A DNA stretch of 64,000 nucleotides from Exobasidium rhododendri (taxonomy: Eukaryota > Basidiomycota > Exobasidiomycetes > Exobasidiales > Exobasidiaceae), in the NCBI GenBank assembly GCA_026210745.1, contig CP110630.1, positions 1,550,001-1,614,000 on the forward strand, read 5' to 3'. Position numbers and translations under genes: made by a program. The notes beneath the pieces were generated by a model. That model ran no database searches. It worked only from the letters and a program-made list of their open reading frames with translations, and had not been told where the DNA came from. Below, piece after piece: positions 11,262 through 21,448 of the stretch. How positions within the stretch are numbered: the first letter of the stretch is position 1; each line of letters opens with the position of its first letter.

Positions 11262-13054
11262 TCAGATTCTCTTGAATAATTCCCCTAGAGCGCCTCCTAT
11301 ATTCTTCGACCTAGTGTCATCCTTCGATCTGTTTTCGAGCTTGTCATCGGAGCCATCGGTTTTGCTCGATGGTGAACTAGTTCTTGATGATAGAGACAGA
11401 GGCTGAGGGACGTTTACTTGTGCTGGTTTTGCAGGCGGACTATCTCCGAGGTTGCTGCTGTTTTTAGTAACAATTTTTTGGGGGACTGCTGGTCCTTCGC
11501 CGGACGCTTCAACTCTACTCCCGTGCTCTTGTATCACGGGCAAGTCATGGTAGGATGAGTCTTCTTGTATATGGCCAATGACCTCTGCAGTCTCGTCGAA
11601 GTCGAACGAGACAGACTTCCGATGCAGCCGACCCTTTCTTCCCCACGAATCAGCACCGCTACCACTGGAATCTGGTCTACTCTTTCGAGGTACTCCCCCG
11701 TCCGATCTCTTTGCGGGCGAAGACAAGTATGGGTTTCCTAATTGCTTCGTGTCTTGACCTTCACCCGCGTCAGTGGTAACAAGGTGACCATCAAGGTTGG
11801 TGATGAATCGAGAGGATCGAGCCGAACCGGTTCGTGAATCGGGATTCGCAATGGTCCCACTAAAGTTGAGAAATGGATCCGTTTTCTCGCTGCCAGGGCT
11901 GTTGATTCGACTACTAAAATCCCACGATGACATCTGATGAAGTGATGCAATCGACATTGCTCTCCTTCTTTCTTGTCTCTCCGCTAAGGGTGGCAGTCCC
12001 GCTAGGATGCTGGAAACGAGGTACCTTGATGATTTTGCTTGCTTGAAGAAACCATGAGCGAGCAATTTCTCTGCCGACGGTCTCTTCGCCGGATCTTTTT
12101 GCAGACATTGTCGAACAAAGTCGTCAAACAGTCTCGAGTACTTGTGGGCATTCCCCTTTCGATCCAGTTCAGGTGGTTCCTCTGTCAACGTCTTCATCAA
12201 GACCTTCACTGCCGGCAATCTCGAGTACGGTGCTCTACCGGACGTCATTTCCAACGCCGTAATGCCGAAGCTCCAGATATCGGCTTTTGCTCCATATCCT
12301 TTTCTCTCGACCACTTCCGGTGCCATCCAGCAGGGCGTTCCAACAAAGCTCTTTCTCGGTCCGTCTGTCCAAGAGTCGAGCTTTCTATCATTATCCGATA
12401 TGCTGGCCTTGCTTTCTCCAAGAAATACCCCTACCCCAAAGTCACCGAGCAAGACCGTCCCATCTTCGTCGACAAGCATATTCGCCGCCTTCAAGTCCCT
12501 GCACAAGCGGCCAAAGAGTCAGATTGAGAATGAGGTCCTACATGATGCTGCTCGTCGTAAAAAGTCTCTCACCGATGTAGCCAATTGTTGACGTGCAAAT
12601 AGTTGAGACCTTCTAAAGCTTGTTTCAGGACTGTGGCAATCACGACTTCTTCAAATCCTTCAGGGAAGGAGAAGCGCATGATGTCTAGTATACTTCCTGA
12701 GCTCATTAGTCTTGTTGCTATGTGAAGTTTGCTTCCTGCCACCCAGCATCCTCGAACACGCAACACGTTAGGGTGTTTCGAAAGCGACATGAGCTGTGTC
12801 TCTCTTCGCAATTCTGCCAGGTCTCTTCCAAAGGCCTCCAGATCAATGACTTTGACTGCACACAAGCGACCCTTCAAGGGCTGAAACGAAGCTTGATACA
12901 CGACTGACGATGCCCCGAATCCTATGGTGGGACCTAGGATGTAATCGCTGGCCTGAGCGCTGTACATGGGCCAATCATCCGGCACTGATAGCTTGTGCTT
13001 TGCCGTGTTCCATTGCGACTCCCCGCTGAGTCTCGGAGAATGATTGCGACTCAT
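11262..13054 (-). CDS. STE20-family (FRAY/OSR1-SPAK-like) Ser/Thr kinase
   Basis: Two exons (13054-12573, 12498-11262; 74-bp intron inside the catalytic loop, CAT CG|G GAC) encode 572 residues. Kinase domain about 38-315: IGFGASSVVYQA loop, AVKVIDLEAF lysine, LHRDLKAANMLV catalytic loop, DFGVGVFL, then a Ser-containing insert before SFVGTPCWMAPEV, the STE20/FRAY activation-segment signature, and ADIWSFGITALEM. The closest family pattern is the FRAY/OSR1/SPAK branch. The C-terminal ~250 residues are Ser/Pro-rich and I cannot see the conserved PF2 docking domain, so substrate recognition may differ. It shares a 256-bp divergent promoter with HUS1. Confidence 0.88.
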
Positions 13055-13310
13055 TGTTGGTGGTGTTGGTCCTCCGCCAACATAGCAGCCTCGAATCGAG
13101 AGAAGTGTTTGTATCTATCTATACCTTCAGTATACGCACACACCGTCTGGCGCCTCTGAATTGGAAGTCCATCGCAAGAGGCCCTTGCAATTTACACGTG
13201 TACCGCGCTTTGTAACGTGTTGGAGAATTGGGAAAGTGTTGCTCTCTCTACCGGTAATTGAGTCGTCCGCCTCTTCTTCCCGTGCCTACCCAATTTGTCA
13301 CCATTATTCG
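13055..13310. promoter_or_regulatory. Divergent promoter, STE20-like kinase / HUS1
   Basis: 256 bp between start codons. CACGTG is at 13195-13200 (in ACACGTGT), 141 bp from the kinase ATG and 116 bp from the HUS1 ATG. No ORF of interest. Confidence 0.5.
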
Positions 13311-14618
13311 ATGCGTCTCAAGGCCAGGTTTCGAGATGCTGGCTCTTTCATGCGCATCATTCGTGAGTCGTAATGACGTCAAGAATGGCATATGATTCCC
13401 ACTAGAGGCTGACATGCAAGCAACAGACGCAATGTCGCGCATGTCTGGTCGCTGCATCCTGCGATTTTCGCCAGTAGAGATTCAGATCATCGTGCCGAAG
13501 GGAATTGATTCCGTCGAGACTTGGGCGTAAGTATGCCGTGAAATGAATATGGTTGTGTGCCTTTGGCTCGGATTCTTAAAATTCTGCTCGTACTTACTTC
13601 TCACAGCTGTCTAGATGATCTTGTTCGTAGAGATGGGAGCGGCGTTCACGATCTTTCAGCATTCGGTTGAACTCACTTGATTCTGTCTTTGCCTCAGCCG
13701 GCATTCTTTTCCGAATATCGAGTAGAGTCGAATAACGATAATCAAGTGAATCTAGAAGTCTTGACTGAGTCGCTTCTTCATGCTCTCCGGTCTGCTAGTA
13801 GTCCTGGCGCTGATTGTGTCATCAAGCTGGCGAAACGGGACAAGGATCCGGTACTCAGTTTGGAAATTGCGACAAAGGTAGGCTTCAGTGAAGGTTGAAA
13901 GTTTGCCAGAGGAGACGATCCTGTAGTAACACTGCCCTCTGTACAGTCGGACATGGACCATGTCGTTCAAGTTACGCATCACATCTCCATCAGGGTAAAA
14001 AAGGCGTCAGAGATGGCCCACATAAGAAGTGCCGAAGAATCCACCGCAAATATGCAAGCAAGCGTGAGAGAAGGCTTTCTCTGGCTCGGAGAGACTTCGA
14101 AACACTAAACTCATCCTTGGTACTATTTGCAGGTCGCTTCTCACTTTCCACCCATCACAGAAGTCCGAGCAGTAGCGGAACGAATGAAGTCGCTTAATCC
14201 AGACAAGCTCAGTATAGCCGCAAGTCGAGCTGGTCAGGTGCGGTTGATAACGAGTAACGATAGCATCAAGATAGACACTACTTGGATGGGATTGAAGTTT
14301 GGCGACGATGAAGCAATGGACGATATCCAGGCTGAAACTTCCAAACGCTTCAGAGTCGTTCAAGTCGACCTAAGAGCATTTCTCAAATTAGTGTCGTGCC
14401 AACTGCCGGAGCACGAAGCTGAGCTGTGGATCTATACAGCGGCATGCGCGACGTTTGTGTTTCACATCAAGAGCAGTGTAGGGACGAAGAAGGTATCCGC
14501 ACATATCATGGTCAGTCCGCCTCTATCATTTCTTGCCTCTGCAGTAGATTCTCATATGATCGTCTCTGTCTTTTTTTCTCTTCTTTAGGTCCACCTGCCC
14601 AGCCTTGGTAGTGGCTGA
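13311..14618 (+). CDS. HUS1: Checkpoint clamp subunit Hus1 (9-1-1 complex)
   Basis: Seven exons (13311-13362, 13427-13526, 13607-13622, 13698-13877, 13947-14063, 14133-14510, 14589-14618) encode 290 residues, close to the ~280 of animal and yeast Hus1. The start MRLKARFRDAGSFMRII matches the Hus1 N-terminal strand and helix. Then come RCILRFSPVEIQIIV, FFSEYRVES, LLHALRSA, PVLSLEI, and the second sliding-clamp domain with DKLSIAASRAGQVRL. The final exon adds only nine residues. The third exon is 16 nt and restores the CLDDL spacing between WA and PAFF; its downstream donor is the atypical GTTCGT. In the family, Hus1 joins Rad9 and Rad1 on damaged DNA to activate ATR signalling. Confidence 0.88.
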
Positions 14619-14847
14619 TCAGTCGTCTTTCTACTAAATCAAACAGTCACCAATATCGTAAGCATATGCTTTCATCAGACCTTTTCATCCATATCAATAG
14701 TCTCGCTACACTTTGTACCATCACCATCATTACGCCACTACACTCTTGTCAATGTATCGTCTTCTCCTCCACGTTGTGGAATGTTTTATGGGTGGGTAAA
14801 GTACAAGGAAAAGGAAGCACAAAGTAGTCTTTGAGGAAGCCATCTCT

Positions 14848-16207
14848 TTACATTGCTCCTGTTCGAGCGGCGTGCAATTGGACAGCAGCCAAGGCGCTGA
14901 TTTCGGCTAGTTTCTTTGTTGTGTCGTCTAGTTGGCCAAGCAACAGAGTACTTTCCAGCCTATTTGGCTCCGTTGGTAACTTGAACAATTTGTTGATATC
15001 TTCGACAGGGAGAGGGGCCAATCCTTGGGCTTCTCTAGCTGCATTTTCGCCTTTCTTCCTGGCCAAGTATGCTTCTGCTCTACCTCTCTCTCGAGCCAAT
15101 TGTCTAGATTGATAGCCAACGACGCCCGATTCATTCGTGTAATCGTCTAAAGCTTCCAATGACGCTTCGAGACTTGAGGCGAGAACAGGTGTGTGAGCGA
15201 GGGTGAGAAGAGAGTGTGGTGCATTGATGGACGCCGTAGGTGGATGAGCGAGCATTTCCGACGTAGTGGGAGGCAGAAGACTCTGACTTCGAGGTACTGG
15301 CGTCGAGAGAGTGGAAAGAAAGGCGTCTAGAAGAGCAGTGTTGTGGAGCGAGACGGGAATTTCAATGAGAATGTTTGAAAAGGTTAGCTTGTGATCGATC
15401 ATGCTGCAGAGATAAAATAAGATGGATCAGCACCGCAGAATAGAGCTCATAAGTAGAATTAGACGTACCTCTGTGCGGTGAATTTTGTCTTTCGGTGAGC
15501 GTCGATGAAAGAAGGAGAGAGGCGATAAGCCTTCACTACGGTATTTCCTTGAGCAGATTGGGCGAGATCTGAAGAAGAGCCGAAGGAGGGTAGTTAGTAC
15601 TCGGTGACGCTCGTTATGATACTCTTCATTCCATCATCAACTTACCATGTATCAAGATGATTCCTTTTCCCTGACCGCTCGACCCTTCCCTCTCCATAAG
15701 ACTGGCAATAGCACCCAATCCATCGATTAAGGAGCTTGATAGAAAGCTTCCCAAGAAGCACGATTTGTACAAGCCTACTGGGTTGGCGTCTGCGTTCACA
15801 TCTCGTAGTAGTCGAACCATATGGGAAGTGTATCGAGCGGCTGCCTTTGGACCTCTGTCGGAGTCTTCTGAGTCGTCGGAAGATCCACCTAGAGCACCTT
15901 TTGGCAAAGCAAAAACATTGCTGACCTCCAAAGCCGAGCCAATCTCCAGACCAAGCAACACACCTGGCGCAGACTGTGGGTGCGCATCTCGAGAGTGCTT
16001 GACTATTTTTGTGAGAGCAAGACCGTCTAGTCGCAAAGTAGTGACAGTGTCGGAGTCGAGCTCCAGTGCCGCGGCGTCCAGGTCTGAAAGCGTAGCCTTT
16101 GCTGCTTCCTTGCGAGCCTGCTCACTCGCAGTAGATTGTTTAGAAGCTGCGGCTCCTGCACCGCCGGACGCTGCCACTGCCGATGCGGTTGTTCTAGGAG
16201 CAGCCAT
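14848..16207 (-). CDS. EIF3H: Translation initiation factor eIF3 subunit h
   Basis: Three exons (16207-15646, 15568-15469, 15403-14848; introns 77 and 65 bp) encode 405 residues. After an Ala/Ser-rich leader the MPN domain runs from about residue 50 to 200: TTLRLDGLALTKIVKHS, GLEIGSALEVSNVFALP, NPVGLYKSCFLGSFLSSSLID, YRLSPSFIDAH. It lacks the JAMM zinc-binding pattern expected of an active isopeptidase, as in other eIF3h. The C-terminal half is helical (DDYTNESGVVGYQSRQLARERGR), typical of the eIF3h helical tail. It should be a subunit of the 43S-recruiting eIF3 complex in the cytoplasm. It is divergent from RRS1 across 228 bp, pairing a translation gene with a ribosome-assembly gene. Confidence 0.93.
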
Positions 16208-16435
16208 TGTCTTTCTACGCTCTTGAGTAGGAGTGGATGGTAGTTGACGACGACAATGGCAATGATGTAGGGAAGAAAACGCTCCAATCGAGCCTGCGGA
16301 CTCACGTGGCTTAAGCCGCTTCCAAAATTTCAGAATTTTAGATTTTTGACAAGGGTTAAAGCTAAAGTTCGTCTTCTAATCACCCCCACTCAATAGAACA
16401 CTCTTCACCCTCTCCTTGCCATCTATCGTCCGGAA
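16208..16435. promoter_or_regulatory. Divergent promoter, eIF3h / RRS1
   Basis: 228 bp between start codons. CACGTG is at 16303-16308, near the midpoint (96 bp from the eIF3h ATG, 127 bp from the RRS1 ATG). A/T-rich stretches follow at 16320-16370. Confidence 0.5.
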
Positions 16436-17484
16436 ATGGCTTCTACGTCGAGCAATCCCCACCTCACCTTTGACGCTGGCCTGCTCTTATCGACTGACTC
16501 GTCAGATCTCGATCTCAAGCAATACAACAATCTAGCCACTCGAGAGCAACTTATACAGTCAAGAGTCCTCTCGTCTACAAAAGCACTTCTTTCGCACCTG
16601 TACACTCTGCCGATCACTCAGCACCCAGACCATGGCCCTCTAGCTGCGTTGCCTTCTCCCGCATACCCTCTTCTTCCTCGTGAGAAGGCATTGCCTAAGC
16701 CAAAGGCAGAGACCAAATGGGAATCGTTTGCGAAACGCAAGGGGATCTCACACCAAAAGAAGGATAAGATGGTGTATGATGAAGAAGCCAAGGAGTGGGT
16801 CCCAAGCTGGGGCTTCCGAGGCAAGAACAAAAAGGAGGAAGAGCAATGGATTCATGAGATTCCTGTTAATGCTGATGCGGATTTTAATCCTGTCGCTACA
16901 CTCAAGAAGGCTCGAAAGGAAAAGAGCCTACACAACAAAGGCCAGCAATTAAAGAATATTGCAAGAGCCAATGCGACGAGTGGGAAGTCCACCGAGACTG
17001 CTTTTGCAGAGACAAAATTAGCATCGAAATCTCCCATGAGTGGTAAAGATGCTGGAGCTAACAAGAGAGCGCAGCGAGAGCAGAAGATGGCAGAATTGGA
17101 TGCAGATGTAAAGAGAGGTCGTGCAAGCACTGCCAGCATGGGCAGATTCGATAAGAAGCTCGAGGGAGAGGGCAAGGAGAAAGGCTTGAAAAGAAAAGTG
17201 GGTCAAATTTTACAGAGGGGAGAGTGGAACCGAGTCTCTGCCACATTTCGCTGACGTTTCTTTTCTCTTTTCATCAGTTCGATTCGAATGAGGTGGATGC
17301 CGTTAAAGAAAGAGCTTCCAACATGGCCTTGATTGACAAGATGGCAAATGGTGCTGCCAAGTCTAGTCGTCGGAGTGGTGACAAAGATTTGGTCAATGAT
17401 CGAAAGGCGGTTCGGTTTGCAAGTGGCGGTAAAGGCAGTGCTTCGTTGGGTTCAAAAGGCGCGAAGAAGGGAGGCCGCAAGTGA
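16436..17484 (+). CDS. RRS1: Ribosome biogenesis regulatory protein Rrs1
   Basis: Two exons (16436-17197, 17278-17484; 80-bp intron with CTGAC branch) encode 322 residues. The conserved Rrs1 core is clear: LTFDAGLLLSTD, LPSPAYPLLPREKALPKPK, then TKWESFAKRKGI and KEWVPSWGFRGKNKKEEEQWI. The C-terminal half is Lys/Arg-rich with nucleolar-targeting character and ends KGAKKGGRK. In yeast, Rrs1 with Rpf2 recruits the 5S RNP to pre-60S particles; this role is inferred by homology. Length and motif order are ordinary for the family. Confidence 0.94.
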
Positions 17485-17733
17485 TGGCTGTGGCACACTG
17501 TTCTCGCGAGTATTAGCGCATACCACCAAGGGATGACCTGCAAAAGACGCTGGTAGGCAGAAGTAAAGTTTTTTCAAGTAGTAGCAAGAGCGTCGACCTC
17601 GGTGTCCGTGTATTATATATCACAGAGTGGTCGGTTGGGTAATAGTCTGATATAGTCTGTTTAATACGAATATGGCTAAAGTACATGGTGACTTGGTAAG
17701 CGTCGGGGGGAGCAAGCAGACCGATGAGGCTTT

Positions 17734-19185
17734 TCATCGCAATTTGAGCTGTGGTCCACCTCCTTGCAGCACTTGCCGACCGGACCATCGGCTTAACGGA
17801 TCGTTTGCTGTCGTCACTTTAATACTCTCGGAAAGACGAAAATGTTCGAAAATTGAGGCAAGTCGGCTCGCTCGAACGTGTATAAGTGTGCTCTGATCTT
17901 GTAGTGACGACGAATTTAGGGCGGAAGTGAGTTGATCCACCGAATCGTCCCAAGAGTCGGGTATATCACGGGCAGGCATTTCTTTTGGTGGAGGCGGCGG
18001 CATGGACCTCAAATCTACAAACAGCATCCTTTCCAACCAGTCATCTCCACCGCTCTTTCCTCCGACAAGTTGTGTGTCCAGCGGAACGTGCATGTAAGCC
18101 TTTGTGAGAGTAGACCAGACGACTTCTCGCATCATCTCCACACCACGGCGGACAATCGCTCGCTGCCAAATACTGCAACGACCCTCGATCAGCTGCATTC
18201 GGAATCGAATTGCATTGTTGTCGACGAGTGCTCCATGTATTTCATCGGCTACCTTGATCCACCTGCTGTCCTGCTCTTCCATGCTCAATTGTCGCATGAT
18301 TCTCTCCCTCTCTTGCAGCCATACACCTCCAGATCTTCTCGCCTCTTTCTCTGCACCACCAATCCTGGCAACGTGTCCGCCCGAAACGCTCAACCAGAGC
18401 AGATAAATGGACGCAGAATGTGCTTGATCGAATTCGACCTGATCCGAGGAGGTGGTCCCCAAGAGCACCTGTAAATCGAGCTTTGTTGCCTCGCATGCAT
18501 TCTCTGGTGCTTTTGCGAAAAGACCCATGAGTCGGGGTAGTGAGGAGCTCAACTGGACATCATCTCCAATAAGCATACTTAAAGCAGTGGAAAGAGCATA
18601 GACTGCATCGGAATACGTTTTAGTTTCCCCCAGACTGTCCTACTTGTAGAGATCTGCTCACTCACCATCGACCGCGAATGCGTCCTGCCGAGCAGCAGCA
18701 ACGCATCCCTCTCGCAACCTCCTCACCAGGAGTAGAATGTCCTGTAGTGACCCTAATCTAGCTGTATCCAAGCCCAAAGCTCTCCACTTTGCTGGCACAC
18801 TTGCCATGGGTAGTATGACGGGAAACAGATCTTTTACGTCATCACTACTCTGTAGTGCGCCAAATTTGTCTCGGTGTGCTTGCAGTCGCTCGGAGATGTA
18901 AGCTCGATACCTGCTCTGCGTGTCGTGATTGGTCAAATCTTGCTTTTGGTCTGAAGAGTCGATGCCTCTGCTCGGGCTACTAATCAAGTCCATGGGTATA
19001 CTACCAGTAAGCGACTGAACTTTCGTCAATTTAGCAGGTCGAAAGCCGTTTTGGGAGATGGAGGAAGACCCTCCTCCTCCACCTCCTCCTCCTCCTCCTC
19101 TCCGGGCGGCATCACAGTGAGCCATGCTACTTTTGCTACCACTCGACTGCTGCTCCTCCACTCTCTTGCTCTTCCAGGGCTGCAT
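17734..19185 (-). CDS. Unassigned helical protein, possibly SAC3/GANP-like
   Basis: Two exons (19185-18666, 18602-17734; 63-bp phase-1 intron) encode 462 residues. I do not recognise it firmly. The N-terminal ~60 residues are disordered and contain a run of ten glycines made by a CTC repeat. From about residue 90 the sequence is helical. The stretch with EIHGALVDNNAIRFRMQL, MMREVVWSTLTKAYMHVP and WLERML recalls the C-terminal pattern of SAC3/GANP-type domains (an N-N-x-x-R-F helix, then M-R and a K-A-Y helix). That match is from memory and weak. A proline run (MPPPPPKE) follows. It shares a divergent region with eIF4E and converges with RRS1. Confidence 0.6.
19071..19101. repeat. (CTC)n trinucleotide repeat encoding polyglycine
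   Basis: A run of CTC/TCC triplets on the + strand, read on the - strand as about ten Gly codons near residue 30 of the possible SAC3-like protein. It is likely to vary in length between strains. Confidence 0.8.
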
Positions 19186-19924
19186 GTCAGCTGCTTCGAA
19201 TTACCCAGAATAGGCGCATTGCATCATCGCAAGGCTCTTGCAAGACTTGCTGAAATTACTTGGAGGGTGAAACAGAGATCTCTTTCTACCCCGGCGAAAT
19301 GTACACAATTAAGGTGGTCTCCCGCCAAAAGCCTAGTACATAGACTAGACCCGACGGAAATCAAGTGCTGCAAGTCGCGCTCTACATCCACGTGTCGCGT
19401 GTCTGGAGGGCTGCTCTCCAAGAAGACATAGGGCCAGATTTGAATTAGGACGTCTTCCAATTAATTTTTTTTCCCCTCCAAATTCTAAAACATCCTTCTT
19501 CGCTTCTCAGCTTCCTCGTCTCCTACGCTAGATCAGCAGTTTTGGGCATCTGAACTCTTCATCGGAAGCAAAAGCCATCTGAACCATACCGGAAGCTACC
19601 TTTGGCTTGATTGATTTTCCTTCACCTCACGCCATTTACGAGCAATACCATTTTAATTATTGCACGGCTTACGTAGATTTCGACGTCGGTGTATCAAGGT
19701 TGCCTCTTTCCCCCCTCCAAAAGCAGCATCAGGTGTTTCAGAGCACAGCAAGTGTCTGATATATCTCTCGTCTATAAAAAGTGCTTCCATTTGCTCTGAT
19801 CCTCCCCTTCACTTCTTCAAATCTCTCGCCTCGTCTACTCTCGTCCTCATACTAGTACGACGTCTTTCGACTTTCATCTCTGCAAGTCTTTCGAGCTTCA
19901 CCGTACCCTCTCCACCAAAACAGA
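19186..19924. promoter_or_regulatory. Divergent intergenic region, SAC3-like / eIF4E
   Basis: 739 bp. CACGTG at 19389-19394 (CCACGTGT). The last 150 bp before eIF4E are rich in CT and CTC stretches, consistent with a 5' UTR. No supported gene. Confidence 0.45.
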
Positions 19925-20912
19925 ATGGCTACAACCTCTTCACTTCCTGCCGGTCCAGCCGCTGCCTCGTCTGCAGCTCTGGATGCTGCCATCTCCGAGC
20001 ACATTGAGACCAACGGAGATGTCAACGAGACCATTGCTGAAGTTGACGAAAGTAATTTAACAGAGTCGGCCGATCAAATCAGGACGGTCTTCACGGATCC
20101 AGAAAACTTCAATGTCAAACATCCACTATACAACAATTGGACACTGTGGTTCGACAATCCATCGGCAAAAGGACTGAGTGGTGGAAAGGGACCGGGTGGG
20201 AAGGATAGTTGGGGTGAAGACTTGAACAAAGTTGTTGATTTTGATTCCGTCGAGGAGTTCTGGGGACTGTATAATAATGTAATTCCACCTTCGGCTCTCC
20301 CTCCAAAGGCCAACTACTACCTGTTCAAGGAGGGAATCAAGCCAGCTTGGGAAGACCAGGCTAACACAAATGGTGGAAAGTGGAGTATTCAGCTACCTAG
20401 AGACAAAAGTCGTGCCGGTATTGACCAAAGATGGCTCTACACAGTGAGTTTGAAAGCGCGATGTTGCAGAGATCGTATGGACAAGAATGCTCACTGTTTG
20501 GTTGCTTGTGTCTCGACTTGACGCAGATGCTCTCGGCTATTGGTGAAACAATGGAGGCAGGATCCACGCCAATCGACGCACCAGAACTCATTACTGGAGT
20601 GATCATGTCTGCTCGACCACAGTTCTATCGAATTGCAATCTGGACCAGACAAGCGGAAGATCCGGTAGAAGAAGCAGAAGCCGGTAGTATCGGGAGCAGA
20701 TTGTTGGAAATCGGAAAACATATGAAGACGAGCATTTTGGGCTTTGATCTACATCAAAAAGTGGGATCTGGCAGCCTGACCAGTGAAGTCGAGTTCCAAA
20801 GCCACAAGGAAAGTGAAAAGAAGAAGGGAAAGAAGTTCGTCGCAGTGAGTCATTACTATCTAAAGTCAAGGAGAAAAAGTCGCACGTTCTGACCATCCAT
20901 TTCTTGCAGTAA
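19925..20912 (+). CDS. EIF4E: Cap-binding translation initiation factor eIF4E
   Basis: Exons 19925-20443, 20527-20844 and 20910-20912 encode 279 residues. The N-terminal ~60 residues are an Ala/Ser/Glu-rich disordered tail. The core has the expected tryptophans: HPLYNNWTLWFDNP, VEEFWGLYNNVIPPS, FKEGIKPAWED, and the cap-loop KWSIQL, then YRIAIWTRQ. A Gly-rich insert (GLSGGKGPGGKDSWGEDL) sits where most eIF4Es read KSWxDNL. The last intron (GTGAGT donor, TTGCAG acceptor) leaves only TAA in the final exon. If it is retained, translation runs on for 15 basic residues (VSHYYLKSRRKSRTF). The protein should bind the mRNA 5' cap and eIF4G. Confidence 0.93.
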
Positions 20913-21448
20913 TGTCACTCTTTCCTCCTGCTATCAATCGTGTAGGGTTGCAGTATCCCCCCATTGACATGTCTTCGGTTCTACCCACCGTCTTTGGGAG
21001 AGCCTGGAAGTCGTTTCAGCCTCTCTCTCCTTTCAGCTCGAGGCTCGATGGCGTTTTTACTCATCCCGTGTGGCGATCTCCGTTCTGGTCTACTTCTCAT
21101 ACTCCCGTCTTTTCCCGTCTTTGTTTGACACAATCTACAAGCAGCCCACCCCTCCTCGCCATGCAGCCATTCATCAAAAGCGAGAAGCTAATTGGCAGTA
21201 TGATCATCTACATTCTTCTCCTTGGGCGTTCTCCTGACCTTACTTCTCTCATCCCCTTTCCTTCCTTGCTTCCTCCCCTCTTCACTGACACGCGAGCGTA
21301 ACTTTTCCCACCCTAACCACTCTAATCGGGTCCCCATGGATCACTCGCTACTCATTGCAATATCAGACCTAGTGTACAAACATGTTAAGCACGGGGAGTG
21401 ATAGAAATTACGCTGTCGTGAGCTACAGCGATAGTGTGACTGCGTGCA
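20913..21448. other. Convergent intergenic region, eIF4E / fusion gene
   Basis: 536 bp, C/T-rich on the + strand, probably mostly the 3' UTR of eIF4E. One ORF starts at 20912 overlapping the eIF4E stop and runs ~130 codons, but its Pro/Ser/Leu composition reflects the CT bias and no domain is visible. I do not call it. Confidence 0.4.

Noticed and set aside
20912-21301. 129-codon + strand ORF after eIF4E
   Set aside because: Starts on the eIF4E stop, is made of CT-rich low-complexity codons, has no domain, and fits a 3' UTR.
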